Shown: positions 7,473 through 20,100 of the stretch, piece by piece
Position numbering within the stretch: the first letter of the stretch is position 1
Layout of the letters: each line of letters opens with the position of its first letter
Source of the DNA: Candidatus Cloacimonas sp.
GTDB lineage: Bacteria > Cloacimonadota > Cloacimonadia > Cloacimonadales > Cloacimonadaceae
Length of the DNA: 40,726 bases
Assembly (NCBI GenBank): GCA_035403355.1
Contig: DAONFA010000001.1
Coordinates: 95,744 to 136,469, forward strand
Direction: 5' to 3'
Translations under genes and position numbers: made by a program
The notes under the pieces: generated by a model
What the model saw: only the letters and a program-made list of their open reading frames with translations
Database searches by the model: none
Told to the model about the DNA's origin: nothing

Positions 7473-7692
7473 GGAGATTGAGTTCAGTTTTTTCGTAGCT
7501 CTATGGTGCTAAAAAAAGGAAAAAAGAATGAGAAATTTTATTTCTTTTACAGGCGTAAATGCAGTTCAGCAAAAGAAATTGATAGTGCCCCAAAATCGGT
7601 TTCTTCTTTAGTTATCAGTGGGGAAGGAAATAGTAATTATGCTTTTTCATATTTATTTTGCGCTTATCAACTGAGGCGGAAAAGCAACATCA

Positions 7693-7860
7693 ATGAAACC
7701 CGCAATCTATAGTTTCGTAAAAAGGGGACTTGTTAGTTTCAGAATGAAAAATGATATTTGGTCAACAGTCAGGTTGCTGCTAACAGATGGTTCTGTTTTG
7801 GCTTGCAGTTTAGTTACAAAAACCAATAACTTGCTTTATACCCTATACAGGGGGATTTGA
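7693..7860 (+). CDS. Possible 55-residue ORF, first of a coupled chain
   Basis: The frame ATG 7693 to TGA 7858-7860 encodes a 55-residue peptide beginning MKPAIYSFVKRGLVSF. No good ribosome binding site precedes it; an internal ATG at 7744 would give 38 residues. Its stop overlaps the next ATG (TGATG at 7858-7862). I recognise no family. Its only support is its place in a chain of stop/start-overlapping ORFs leading to the giant gene. Confidence 0.2.
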   Translation: MKPAIYSFVKRGLVSFRMKNDIWSTVRLLLTDGSVLACSLVTKTNNLLYTLYRGI

Positions 7861-8006
7861 TGGCTTACTATTTAGCCACTATATACCCTTGGCAAAAGAC
7901 ATCTAATTATCCTTTAAAAACAACAATCTTACAAAACAATCCCATAATAAATATAATCAGGGAAGGCGTGATAAATGTAGGCGCTTCCCGCAAGGAGATA
8001 AAATGA
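7860..8006 (+). CDS. Possible 48-residue ORF, second of the coupled chain
   Basis: ATG 7860 follows AGGGGGA at 7849-7855, a plausible though closely spaced ribosome binding site. It reads 48 codons (MAYYLATIYPWQ at the start) to a TGA at 8004-8006 that overlaps the next start in an ATGA arrangement. A hairpin (GGGAAGgCG / CGCTTCCC, 7960-7989) lies near its 3' end, just before the ribosome binding site of the following ORF. No recognisable domain; the peptide may have no function beyond delivering ribosomes downstream. Confidence 0.28.
   Translation: MAYYLATIYPWQKTSNYPLKTTILQNNPIINIIREGVINVGASRKEIK
7960..7989 (+). promoter_or_regulatory. Hairpin next to the ribosome binding site of the 55-residue ORF
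   Basis: GGGAAGgCG (7960-7968) can pair with CGCTTCCC (7982-7989) with one bulged G, closing a loop of about 13 bases. The AAGGAG ribosome binding site begins three bases after the helix, so folding could affect initiation at 8003. There is no U-run, so it is not a terminator. Confidence 0.4.
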
Positions 8007-8170
8007 AACCCCAAAAACGAAAAACGAAATTTACCTTTGCATTACACAAAGGTATATTGCCCGATTCAAATTGTATTCTATCAGAATTAAACGGTATTAT
8101 AACCGAATTTAACGGTATTTTACTACAAACCAAAGAAATTAACTTATTAAAAAAAGCGAGGTGCAAATGA
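8003..8170 (+). CDS. 55-residue leader ORF overlapping the giant gene
   Basis: A short frame with an excellent ribosome binding site: AAGGAG at 7992-7996 and six bases later ATG 8003. It encodes 55 residues, starting MKPQKRKTKFTFALHK and ending KKARCK, strongly basic at both ends. The middle carries an internal echo, ELNGIITEFNGILL, from a duplicated aacggtatt element. Its TGA (8168-8170) overlaps the ATG of the giant gene (ATGA), so translation of the two would be coupled. There is no signal peptide and I recognise no family. It could be a true small protein, or a leader that sets the translation rate of the giant gene. Of the three short ORFs here this is the best supported. Confidence 0.5.
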   Translation: MKPQKRKTKFTFALHKGILPDSNCILSELNGIITEFNGILLQTKEINLLKKARCK

Positions 8171-11100
8171 AACGCAAATTTCGCACAACACTACTATTCG
8201 TAGTGCTATTTTTAATTACAGCAACCACTCTTTTTGCTCAGACGAGAGTATTTGATGGGGGAAACATTAATGTTACCCTTCAAAATGATAGTGGTGGAAT
8301 TGTTGTAATTAACACAATTGTTAATGTAACATTAACTGATCCTGAATTTAGCGCAAGTGACGATCCTCTTGGTGAGATATCATCAGCCACTGTAAATTTC
8401 AGTGAATTTGGAGGTTCAAATTCTGTTACTATGGAACAGGATCCTGTAACTGGTCTTTGGAGCTGCAATTACACAGTAGTTCCCGGAACCTTGAATAATG
8501 TTACTGCAAAGGTTATTGTCTCTGGAAACTTCAGAAATGGTGGTTCTTCCATTATTCCTGATGATGCATTATTTACAGTTAATAATATTACTATTAGTGT
8601 AGCTGGCTTGGATATCAATACGGTTATTCAAAACCCTGGTCCAACCGGATATGCTATAGTGGGTTCAAGTATTGTTGTCAGCTTTACCAGCACAACTATT
8701 GATGCTGCTTCTTTCTATATTTATAGTGAAGATGGCAATACAAGGTTAGTAGGACCTATAGCAATGACAGGTCCTGATCCTTCTAATGTATTTACGGGAA
8801 CCTGGAATGTAGATCCACTTTCAGCTTTACCGGCAGATTCATATAAAATTAAAGTAATTGTTTATGATACAGATATTTCACCCAATCCTGGGGAAGTTAA
8901 TGATGATGAGCTGGTTCTTATTGAAAGCACAGTTCCCGTTGCAGCTGATCTCCTTAGTGCTTATCTGGGTGTAAATGGTAATAATTCTGCTAATTATATT
9001 GCTGCTAATGATACCATATATGTATATGCAGAATTTAATCCTAATGTTTACAAGGTAACTATTGACTGGGGATATACATTTCCTGGGAAGCCAGCTGTAG
9101 ATTACATTTTAGATAATGGTATCCTTGATATTCAATATCCCATTCCGATAACAAGGATTCCATCCACAACTAATTTGGAAATTAAAATTACAGCTCTTGC
9201 TACTGAAGCAGGTAATGTCTATACAGGCGATCTATTAATTAATTTGAATGCAGATGATAATCCTATTGTTCTGGATTTTACTCCTCCAACTCTCACAGCT
9301 GCAGATGTTGATCTGTATTATGATAATGATCCGGCTACAGGAAACTTAAGATTTTCTCCTGTTTCACCAGCGGTTACAGGATATTCCGATACTAATCCTG
9401 ATCATATTGCTATTAAGTTGGATTTAGCTAACTGGGGAAATCCTGATGAAATATACGGTTTGCAACTGCGCTTTGAATTTGAAGGCAGAAGCGTATATTT
9501 TAGAGATTATACTGTAAATTCTCCTGAAGTTACTTACGCACCTCCTACTTTAACTATCAAATGGGATGGTTTAGATAATGGAGCATCTCTTCCGGAAGGT
9601 ACTTACGGAATTACTTTGTGGAAATTATGGGATGAAGTAGGTAACATACTTGACTTAAGCAGTCATTATACTATTGCTGGTGAATATCCTCCTGCATCTC
9701 CTTTGTTAGATAATAATGAGCCACAGGTGATATTGAACCGTATGCATGTAGTAATTGATAATACTCCTCTGAATTTCTCGCAGGAACTTAATTCTCCCGA
9801 TCAGGAAAATCCAGGTGATGAGATTGTCTTTACTCACAAGCATCATATTGATCATTTTATCGGAGATATTGTATTTCCCGATCAAGTATATGATGAGTGG
9901 GTAAACAGCTTCAGCTCAACAACCTTTAATTTCCAGGTGAGTCGTAATTTTACGGTTGATACTAATCAATTACGCTGGGAAAAAGGAACTTACTGGGTAA
10001 TTGCCAGTAACGGGACAAATAGCTGGTATTGGCTAAATAATGTCTGGACTCCATATACGGTCTTTGATCCTTCAACGATGAGCGACAAATTGATATTTCC
10101 TACTCAAACTCATCAGTATGCCAATACAGTAAACTTTTCCTGGGACGCTACTCAGTTTGATGCTGGGACATATACAATCACAGCTTACACTCAAGATAAT
10201 GCCGGAAATATAAAGCCCTCTGCTGTAATGACGATTCAAAATATTTATGAACTTACAGAGGATTCTTATACGGCAAATCTGGCTCTCATAGATGATATTG
10301 TGATAACTTCGGTACATAATGGAGGAGCTAATAGTTTAGCTCCTTATGATACTGACGGTGATCATAACTTCTATCTGAATGGTGATAGTTATTATACTTC
10401 CATAGATGCGATTTCTATTCAAATTACCGTGAATAACAAAAATTATCTGAAAACAACTAATTCAGTTCTTTTGGATCTAACTAATCTGGGTTTGGGCGAA
10501 AGATGGCTAGATCAGGATGATTTTAGTAATTTGAATAAAGCAGAAATAACTATATCCAATGCCGAAGTGCAATCATTGAGTTCAGCTTTAGCAGGAGAAT
10601 GGATTCTTGGTATTGCTGGCGGGAATAATTATCTTCCTGCTCATGCTTATAGTGAATACATAAATACAGATTTAGATACTGTGATTAACGATGCTGTTTC
10701 CACACATTCGGATATCTTTAATCTGGTTATTCCTCCCCAACCAACATACCCTGCTCAAGGTAGTGTTTCTGTATCAGATCATAGTTTTTCTCCCGGACAT
10801 CCGAGTAGAACATATAATGCATTTTCTAATCCTGCCAATGACGGTATTCAGGATTCTACGAAAGTAACCATATCTGTTCCTTCTTCTACTTATAATCTTA
10901 CCTGGAAACTAAGCATTACTAATCCTGTAAATTTAAAAGAATGGAGTAAAACGGGTACTCTTGCTTCGGGTGTATCCTTACCTGCAACAGATTATGTCTT
11001 TGCTGGACTCAGTAACGACCTGAAAGCTATGGCTGATTCTACTGGCTATCAGGAACTGGATGTAAAACTATATGTTCATGTTACTCAATTTGATGATGAT

Positions 11101-14100
11101 GGTTATATAGAAGCTGATGACCCTGCTCCAGCTTCTACGGAATTAGCTATTGATAACGAAAATCCAAAGCTAGAAGATATTAGCGATAATTACACTTATA
11201 ACCACGATAGTAGATCAATTACTTTTGCAGATGATATGCCTATTCCAGTGGTCTCCGCGGCTAATAACAGCTTTGAGATTATCCTGCAAACCAGCGAACC
11301 ACTTAGAACCACTAATTTGAATGATCTGGGAAGCCACACTTTTCATACTTCAGGTTGGAATGTAGCAGGTGTTTTTACTGCAGATAACACACAAATAGCA
11401 GGTGTGACAGGTTCTGTAGATGAAATTAGTGTTGTTCCCGGTGCGGATAGACAATATAAATTGAAAATAAGTGTTAGCGGAATCTCCGGTTTGGAATATC
11501 CTAATTCTAAATTGGTTTTGCGTTTACCTTGGGATGAAGCCGGAAACCCTGGCAGATACAATAATCCTATCTATCCTGTAGCGCTAGATCTGTTCCATAA
11601 CGATTCTGCAGAAATTTCTTTCCCCATTCATATTTTGAATGCCAGACCCTGGATAAGTAAAATTGAATTTACTAATTTTCAATCCACGGGAACTGTAATT
11701 TATGATGAAGCCGGAAATGTTACGAATGCTATTCAGGGTTATGTAAATAATGTAGATAATACAGGAACATTAAAAGCACAGATTTCCGGAGGTTATAACA
11801 GAAGTGTAGTAACCAATTTTGTAGCTGATGTTTCCAGTATTTCTACTATGGCTGATGCAGCCGCTCTGCCTTTGGTTAATCCTGTTGTTGATCTGGGTGG
11901 AAATGTTTTTGAACTTACTTGGAATATAACAGATATAACCCTTCCCAATTTGATTCATAATAATGTAGCTAATCTAATCGTTTATGCAAATTCTATGGAA
12001 GGATCTACTCAAATGCATACTACTAATAGAAGTATTGCGGTAATTGTGGATCAGGAAGTTCCGATACTTGATAGTTCATCCTTTGATGATGAAAATAACT
12101 ATGTAACAGCAGATGGTAATCCACAACCCTTTACTTTCAATGTTAGTGATGCATTAGCAGGAATTTATGATAATATTCCTGCTTCTATTAACCTTGCCTT
12201 TACTGAAAATGTGACAGCTACAGATTTACTTTATAATGCTGGTGCCATAACCGGTAATATTACACTGCTGGATACAACTGCAGTTAAGAACTTTGTAGCT
12301 ACTCTATCTGTAAAAGACAAAACAGGAAACGAACTTGTGGAAAGCCGCTATATTAATGTAGTGCCTTCTCCTCACCCTGTTAATGTAGTAATATCTGGAG
12401 CAGTTCCTACTGCAAATCCTTACTTCCAACCTGGAACTGATATTACTGTTGCCTTTGAGGTAGCAAATTATCAACGAGCTGATAAGATAGATGTGATGCT
12501 TTTCGATCAGACCACTGGTTTACAAGTTGGTAATACACAGACAATCAGTGCTCCTGATTCCAGTTTATTTAATCTGTTATTCACTGCAGTCAGCATTCCG
12601 CATACGAATGTGTTATCTGCTCTTGTAGTAGTAACTTATTCAAAATATGATACGGGAACTTCTACTTTATTAAATACTAATGCAATAAATACTGCTAATA
12701 GTAATAATACTCTTATTGCTGATGGTGTTGATCCTGATGGGCTTCCTGTAATATCTGCCACTGCTGGCTCTTTAGATTATCTTACTGCAGGAACCGATCA
12801 GATACTAAGCTTTGATATTACTGATGCCGATTCCGGAGTAAATTGGTCAACTCCTGAAATAATATTCAATCCTGCTGATGGAATTACTATTGGTGCGTTG
12901 GATATAACGGAACCTGGTAAAGCTAAATGGAATATAACTGTAGATCAAGATATTGCAGCTCAAAGAGTGGTGGCAACTATAACTGCTAACGATAATGTTG
13001 ATAACACCGGAACTCTTGTCCGCTATCTGAATATTATCCCGATTCCTGAAATTACTGTAACCGATATTTCAGTTACAGATAACAATCCTGATAATACTGA
13101 TCCTACAAATTGGTTTGTTCCCGGACACGATCTAAAAGTAAGCTTTACGGTTACTAACCCTCAACGCGTTAATCAATTAATAGTTTCTCTCACAGCGAAT
13201 GAAGACCCTCTTGCTTCTCAAACCTTCAATGTGAGTGATCCCGTTTTTCAAAGTAGCGATATGAATGTTATATTCTCTGCTCTTACTGCTACAGACCTTG
13301 ATGGTAAGGTTATCAGAGCTACTATCACAGGTAATACTCTCACTTACTTTGATTCAACTGGAACAGATGCTTATACTCCGTTGACTGGTGATGGCAGCTG
13401 GGATGAAATCAATGTTGATACAAAACCTGTTATTCAAACAGTAACATTCTATCTGGATCAGGCACATACTACCGCAGTTGATAATATTGTAAAAGAAATG
13501 GATAATGTTTATGCGGCGGTAGAAGTAAAATCACCGAACGATCTCACTGATCCTGTAATTACCCTGCCCGCTATTCAGGGAAGTATAACAGCTACTCTAA
13601 CTGCCGGTCCTCTTTCTGAAGGAACCGGTGCAGATAGAATTATAAAATACTATTATACTATTGATATCACTCAATTAGATTATTCTGCTTCGGCTCTTTA
13701 TACTGTAGCTAATTTCTCAGTGGACACAAAGACCATTTATGGCTATGCTGCAGATACTTATATTCACGATATGATTATAATTGGCAGCCCTGTTGTAGAT
13801 CAATATGGACAAGGTTATCCCGAACGAAGCTATAGCGATATAGGTAGAGCTCCTAATGGTTGGTTTGCTCCCGAGAATGATCTGATTACGGAATATCATT
13901 TTATCAGCACTCTTAATCCTAATGAGGTTGGTATTGTTGCCGATTTTGACAGGATTGAAGATAATGTTCCTGAAAACTGGTCAACTCCGGATACTTTAGT
14001 AATAGATACACCTGATGGACAACCGATAGTTATTAATCTGTCCGGTGGAAGAACAGTTAATATTTATCCGTATTTTGTAACTTGGGTAACGACTCCGGAT

Positions 14101-17100
14101 TATAGTTCTGTCTGGAATGCTTACTCTGATGGCGAATCCATTCAAATTGATTATAAATATTTGAGTTTCCTACCTGAAGAGATAGTAGATACTACTTGGG
14201 TGAAAGTTGATAAGGAAGTTCCTACATACGATGAAACCAGATATTGGGTTGCTACTGCTACAGATGATAATCCTCCTGTTTATGAAATGATATCTTCTAT
14301 GGGTTCTGTTATAAATCTGTCTTTAACACCTCCCGCTCCCGGCGTTTGGGAAACTAATAGATATCTTTATTTGAAAGTTGCCGCAAAAGATGATGATGGA
14401 GATGCAAGTAATCCTTATAACGGAGTAGGAGCTGGCTGGGTTAATGATCCCATAGCAGCTGGCTGGAATGTTGTCCCTTACAATACATCAAGGGTTGGTG
14501 ATTACTTCTATACTGAATGGAAACTAAGTCCAGTAACTCCGAGTGATCTTGGTCCCGATTATATTCTGAACATTAACCTTCAGGGAGTTGAAGACCTGGT
14601 TGGGCATAAGAACTATATTGGTTCAGACCCAAGCTTGGTTCCTATTCATTCCATCCAGTATGTAGCTAATGGACCTATTATTACTATGGGCTTTACTACC
14701 AGTGCGGATGATGGGACGGCATCTTATATGATTGCCTATCAAAAAGTTGTAGGCGATGAATTGAATACAAAGACCAGCCCTTATATCAAACCTGGTAACA
14801 ATCTTGGTTTCATCTTAAAATTGAATACAAACCGTGCTGTAAACACTCCACGGGGAGTTGCTGTTGAGTCCGTAGAACCTATACTGGTTCAAATTAACAA
14901 TCCTGTTGAAATCAATGATGATAACGAAGTATGGCATGATTTGGCTATGCTGAGTGGCAATCCTTTTGAATGGTATCTGGATGATGATCTGGTAATAAAT
15001 CCTGCTAATACTGTTAGCTCTCTGGGTTGGAAATATAAAGTTACCTATCGGATAACTTATACCGACAATACTACTACTCAGGAAACTTACACTTCAAACT
15101 GGTTTAATGTTGATGTGAATAGTAAGTCACTTATGCTAATAGATCGGACTTCTCCGCAATTTGCTCAGAATGGAATAGTTGTAAAGAGTGCTTACTCGGT
15201 TACAGATAACTATGTAGTTCCCGGTGAAGAAGTTCAAATTACGGTTAAATTTACCGATGAATCATCCTATAATGCAGTAGCAACCAAACCGTTTGTCAGT
15301 ATAGAACATCTTGATACATTTATTGAAGGTGTTCCTGCTGTTTATATAGTAAATGATTCTGATATTACCTTTGATAATGCTCTTCACATTTGGGTTGCTC
15401 AAATAAACGGTCTTACTGCTAAAACCGATCCTGGAATCACTTCTCAAGAGATAGTAGTTAATCTTCAAGACCCTGTTATGAATCCTTTAACATCTGCAGA
15501 TAGATTTGTGGAAATAGCTAATGAAGGTCCTATTGTTCCTATAATTCGCGGTGCTAAATATCTAACTCAGATATATGACGGCAGCTGGGAAGAAGTAGTT
15601 GTAGAACCAGTAGGAACAGGGACAATAAACTCTAAAATTGAAGTATATGTTGATGTAAAATATCCTGAATATATTGATGAGGTAAGCATTGACCCTGTAG
15701 CAGGTATTACTATTCCTCCAGCATATACTATCCGACCAGCCACTCAAGCAGATAAAGACCTGATTGGTAATAATAGTATAGATTATGTAGCAGTGTTTGA
15801 TAGTGTTTCTGCAATAGGTATGGTAGATGGTGCTATTAACTTTATAGCCCATACTAAGCGAATACCTTATAATGCAGAGATATTTACTCATTCATTTGCA
15901 TTCTCTGCACCAGTTGATATAATGGACTATATTGCTGACATCCCTGTAGTTCAAGGTAGAGTTATTGACGGAACCTGGGAAAGCAATATAATCAGTCCTG
16001 AAAGAAGAATGAGAATTAGTGTTCAAGTAACAAACTTGGGAGAGAACTTCCCGACTGCACTTCCTGCAGATATGAGCGGATGGTTTACACTAACAAGTGA
16101 TCCAGCAGGATTACTTACAAATATACCTGCGCCTGTAATTACTGATTCTCATAAAGCTACCTGGACTATTCCTGCTGCTAATATTGCTGATCTTGATATT
16201 GAACAAGCCAATATAACTATAACCTACAAAAATATATATGGATTAACTCAAACTGTAACTCATAACTTCAATGTTGATGATATTGCTCCTCAGTATGCAG
16301 GTATGCAGTTATACTTGGGTGATGAGGTAAAAGCTGATGATAGTTCAGGAAGTTTCTTCTATGATGATTCCTGGGATAAGATCAGAGTTAACTTCATTGA
16401 TCTGCCTAATGTTTATGTTGGCCTTCATAGTGTAGATGTTACTTTCATTCCTGATCCTGTAACTTATAGTTATGATCCCAGCCAATATCCTCAAGCAGCT
16501 GATGCCTTAGCTAATATGCAATATTCACCTCTTACTATTAATGCCGATGGAAGTGGATATTTAGATATTACATTTAGTGCTCCTTATACAGGAACAACTC
16601 TGGCTAATGGTAGATACATAATTACAATTGCAGATTTGAAAGATAAGTTTGATGCCACTGTCCCTACTTTTGAGAAATATTTTGACTGGCAATATAATCC
16701 TGCAATGATGACTCTTTACATTAATGGGGCTACATCAAACTTTGAAGTAAATGTTTCTGAAGCACCTCTCAACATCATTGCTAATACAAATTCTAATGTT
16801 CCGATTCAGGGCGTAGAATTCCGTTTATTCTATGACGCAGATGGTGACGAGACCTTCACTGCAGCCGATCTTAATTATGAAATTACCAGTCACCTTGATA
16901 ATACATCCGATATGGAATTTCCTTATGAAACTCACTGGAGTATGACGGATGAGTTATATGCCTTTATTCAGGATCCGAATTATCCAAATCGTGATTATCG
17001 CGGCTTCTGGTTAAGAGCCAGCGTTATAACTCAAAATCGTGACCTCTATGATGTAGTTCAGTATGTGAAGGTTTTAGATAATGTAGCTCCAGTGGCTGAA

Positions 17101-20100
17101 CCTGATCTTACTGAAATTGTGAAATCTATAGATTATGCCAATACTGCTAATAATAACCTAAATATTCCTGTATCTTTCAATATTAGAGATGCTGTAACAG
17201 TTCAGGTTGATGTTTATTCTGCAGGTGTTATTGTGGATACTATAAATGAAGCAATAGCTAACCCCCTTGGTGTTAATTTAATTAACTGGGATTTTAATGG
17301 TTTCCTTCCTGGAAATTATACTACAACGGTAACATCTTGGGATTACATTGGCAATTCCTCTGTTAAACCTGGACCGAATATTCTTCTGGAAAATGACATT
17401 AGTAACGCAATATCTACTGTTAATATCCTAAAGCATGAAGATATCAATAATGAAGAAATTATTAACAGCATAGAATTTGCCTCCAACCCTGTTGTTGATG
17501 CAAACGATTATATTATTCTGGAAGGTAGAATTACAAATCCCACTTCTACCAGCGGACCTCTAAATGGTATTGCTTCAGTAACCTTCGGAGCGAAGATTGT
17601 TGATAATACCGGCATAATTGCAGATGTTATTATTGCACCGGTAACCAATGATGTTGGTAATCAACCTCAAATTCCTGCTACCGGAATTATAACAAGTAAC
17701 TTGATTTATATTGATCCGGTTGATAATGCAGCTATTGTCCGTCTTGCTATTCCGAATAGTTTCTTTGCTCCCTATATGGTAAACGGAACTGACTATACCT
17801 TTAATTTCAATATGGCTTTCACTCCCACTGCTATGTACACAGGTATTGATCTTCCGGAACAACCATATAGCTGGTTTAGTGTTGATCAGCTTGCTCCTCA
17901 GGTTACAATAAACAATACTTCAACGATTGATCCGGTTTCCTGGACTGCAGGCAAACAAGGTTCATTCAGTGTTACTCCGGTGAATTTTAATTATGATAGT
18001 GTTACAGAGATTGCTACTACTTTACTTGAGTGGAGTGTAGATGGAACCAACTGGTTTACTACAGTTCCTCAATTAAGTTATGATGCATATACTGGTACCT
18101 ATAAAGCATTAAACTGGAATATTGCTGGAGGATCTGCAAACACTTTCTTGGGCGAAAACTACTTCGGTCCTGTTCAGATTAGGGTAACTGTTACCGATAA
18201 TAAGGGAAATGCAGCTACACTGAATTTGAATACACCTATTAATGTAGATAATCAAGCACCTGAAACCAGATTTACTCATATAATTCATTCCATAAATTAT
18301 CCGAATCTTACTGAGATTACGGATATTCCTAATGCTCCGGACGAAATATCTATTGTAACCAGTTCTCAGCAAGGAACCAATGGTGCTTCCAATCTCAGGT
18401 TATTTGTTGATGCCAGCAATCTTGGAACCGATAATGTGATGCCTTTGATGATGTATCAAAGAACTCCTGATGGAAACTGGCAACCTGTTGAATATGACCA
18501 CGAGGCATGGAATCTTGGTAATATTACCTATCCAGAACTCTTTGAGTTTGAGATTCCTTTTGATTTGTTGTCTGCTGGTCAACATAGATTTGTGGTAGTG
18601 CGTAAGGATGCTATGGGTAACCTGGAAGGAGATAAAGCTTCCGAAACAGTTGCTTATAATAATAAACTAAGCAATGCTGAAAAACTTGCTGCTACCGATT
18701 TGATAGTTAATGTTACCAGTATTGATGATGTTGTAGCTTCAATTGAGTATCCTGAAGATATTGCATTTATTAGCGGTAAAAAAGCTTTAACAGCTAATAC
18801 TACTGATAATAATGCTGTTCAATCTATTCGTTTTGAACATAAGGAAAATAATGTCTGGCAACCTATTGCTACCGTTGCTAAAGCCACAACTCAAACCATT
18901 ACTTTTGATCTGGATATAGATCAGCTGGTTTGGGCTCCTGGTGTTCATTTGATTGCTAATGGCAATGTTTTAGGTGAACTCGTGTATGATGGAAATTCCT
19001 GGAATGGAAGTTTTGAGCTGAATGTGGGAACTACCTATAATTTCCAGTATGGTATTGATATTAATAATAATGGAACTTGGGATCAGGGTGAACCGCTGAT
19101 TGATGATATTCACGGTTTCACAATGTTTACTCCGCTGCCTTGGACAATCAACTTTAACAGTGCTGATTATGCACAAGGTATAAATGAATTCCGGGCTGTT
19201 CCTTTAGATATAGCGGGAAATGAGCTTGAACATTATCAATCCCCTATCAGTCAAATATATATAGATAATGTTGCTCCTGTAATAAATAATCTAACAGCTA
19301 TTAACAATGTGAATTGTGTTACTCCTGGAACTAATGTTAATTTCGTAACTGATGTAGATGAACTTCTGGTTGCTTCGGATGATATGGTTGGAGTTATGTA
19401 TCAATATAGTGGAATTCCAATCAGTGAAAATTACAGGATGTGGCAAAATATTGGAACTTCTAATCAGATGGCTGGTAATTATCCCATAACCTGGCAAGCA
19501 CCGAATCCTTTGTTTGATAATTTGGATAACAACTCTAATGGCTTGGTGGATGAAGCTGAAGAAGCAAATTCAACCTACTACATTCGTTCAATTGCAATTG
19601 ATAAAGCAGGTAATTTTGCTATCTCTGCAGAAGTTGCGGTTAATGTTGATGCCAGCCCTGCGAAATTAGAGCTTACTCAAATTGATGATACTATACTTGC
19701 TAATACTAATTATATTTATGTTATAAATCCTAATGCAACTATTATAACATTAACAGCCACAGAAATTTCTACCGGTTTTGATCCTGCTCAGAAAGCTGAA
19801 TTCTTCTACAAGTTTAAAGAAGAAGTTACAGATACCTGGCCCACTGACTGGACTCAAATCGGACAGAGAGTAAATGTAATTAATTCTGAAGCAACTGCAG
19901 AACTTGATTTTATTCAGGAAGGATATTATCAGTTCAAAGTAGTTGCGTATGATGCTCTCGGCAATAATGAATCTGCAATAACTAATGTAATCTTTAATGA
20001 TGTTACTGGCCCGGAAATTACCTTTGTGCAAGTTGGTACCTGCCCTGTTATATCTGAAGAGTATGCATTTGCTAAACAAGCAAATCAATTCAATGGTGAA

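Larger units (their letters stand above)
6656..7692. other. Long non-coding stretch upstream of the giant gene
   Basis: About 1.04 kb in which I support no protein gene. Open frames of 133 codons (6834-7235) and 69 codons (7503-7712) lack ribosome binding sites and resemble no family, and the first runs through a large palindrome. What I do see is the palindrome at 6955-6996, a pair of mutually exclusive inverted repeats at 7349-7398, and a possible promoter at 7445-7472. The region probably carries the 5' control sequences of the giant-protein operon and part of the upstream region of the divergent dehydrogenase gene. Confidence 0.6.

Noticed and set aside
7503..7712. 69-codon plus-strand frame
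   Set aside because: No ribosome binding site before the ATG, basic low-complexity start, no family resemblance; not part of the stop/start-overlapping chain.
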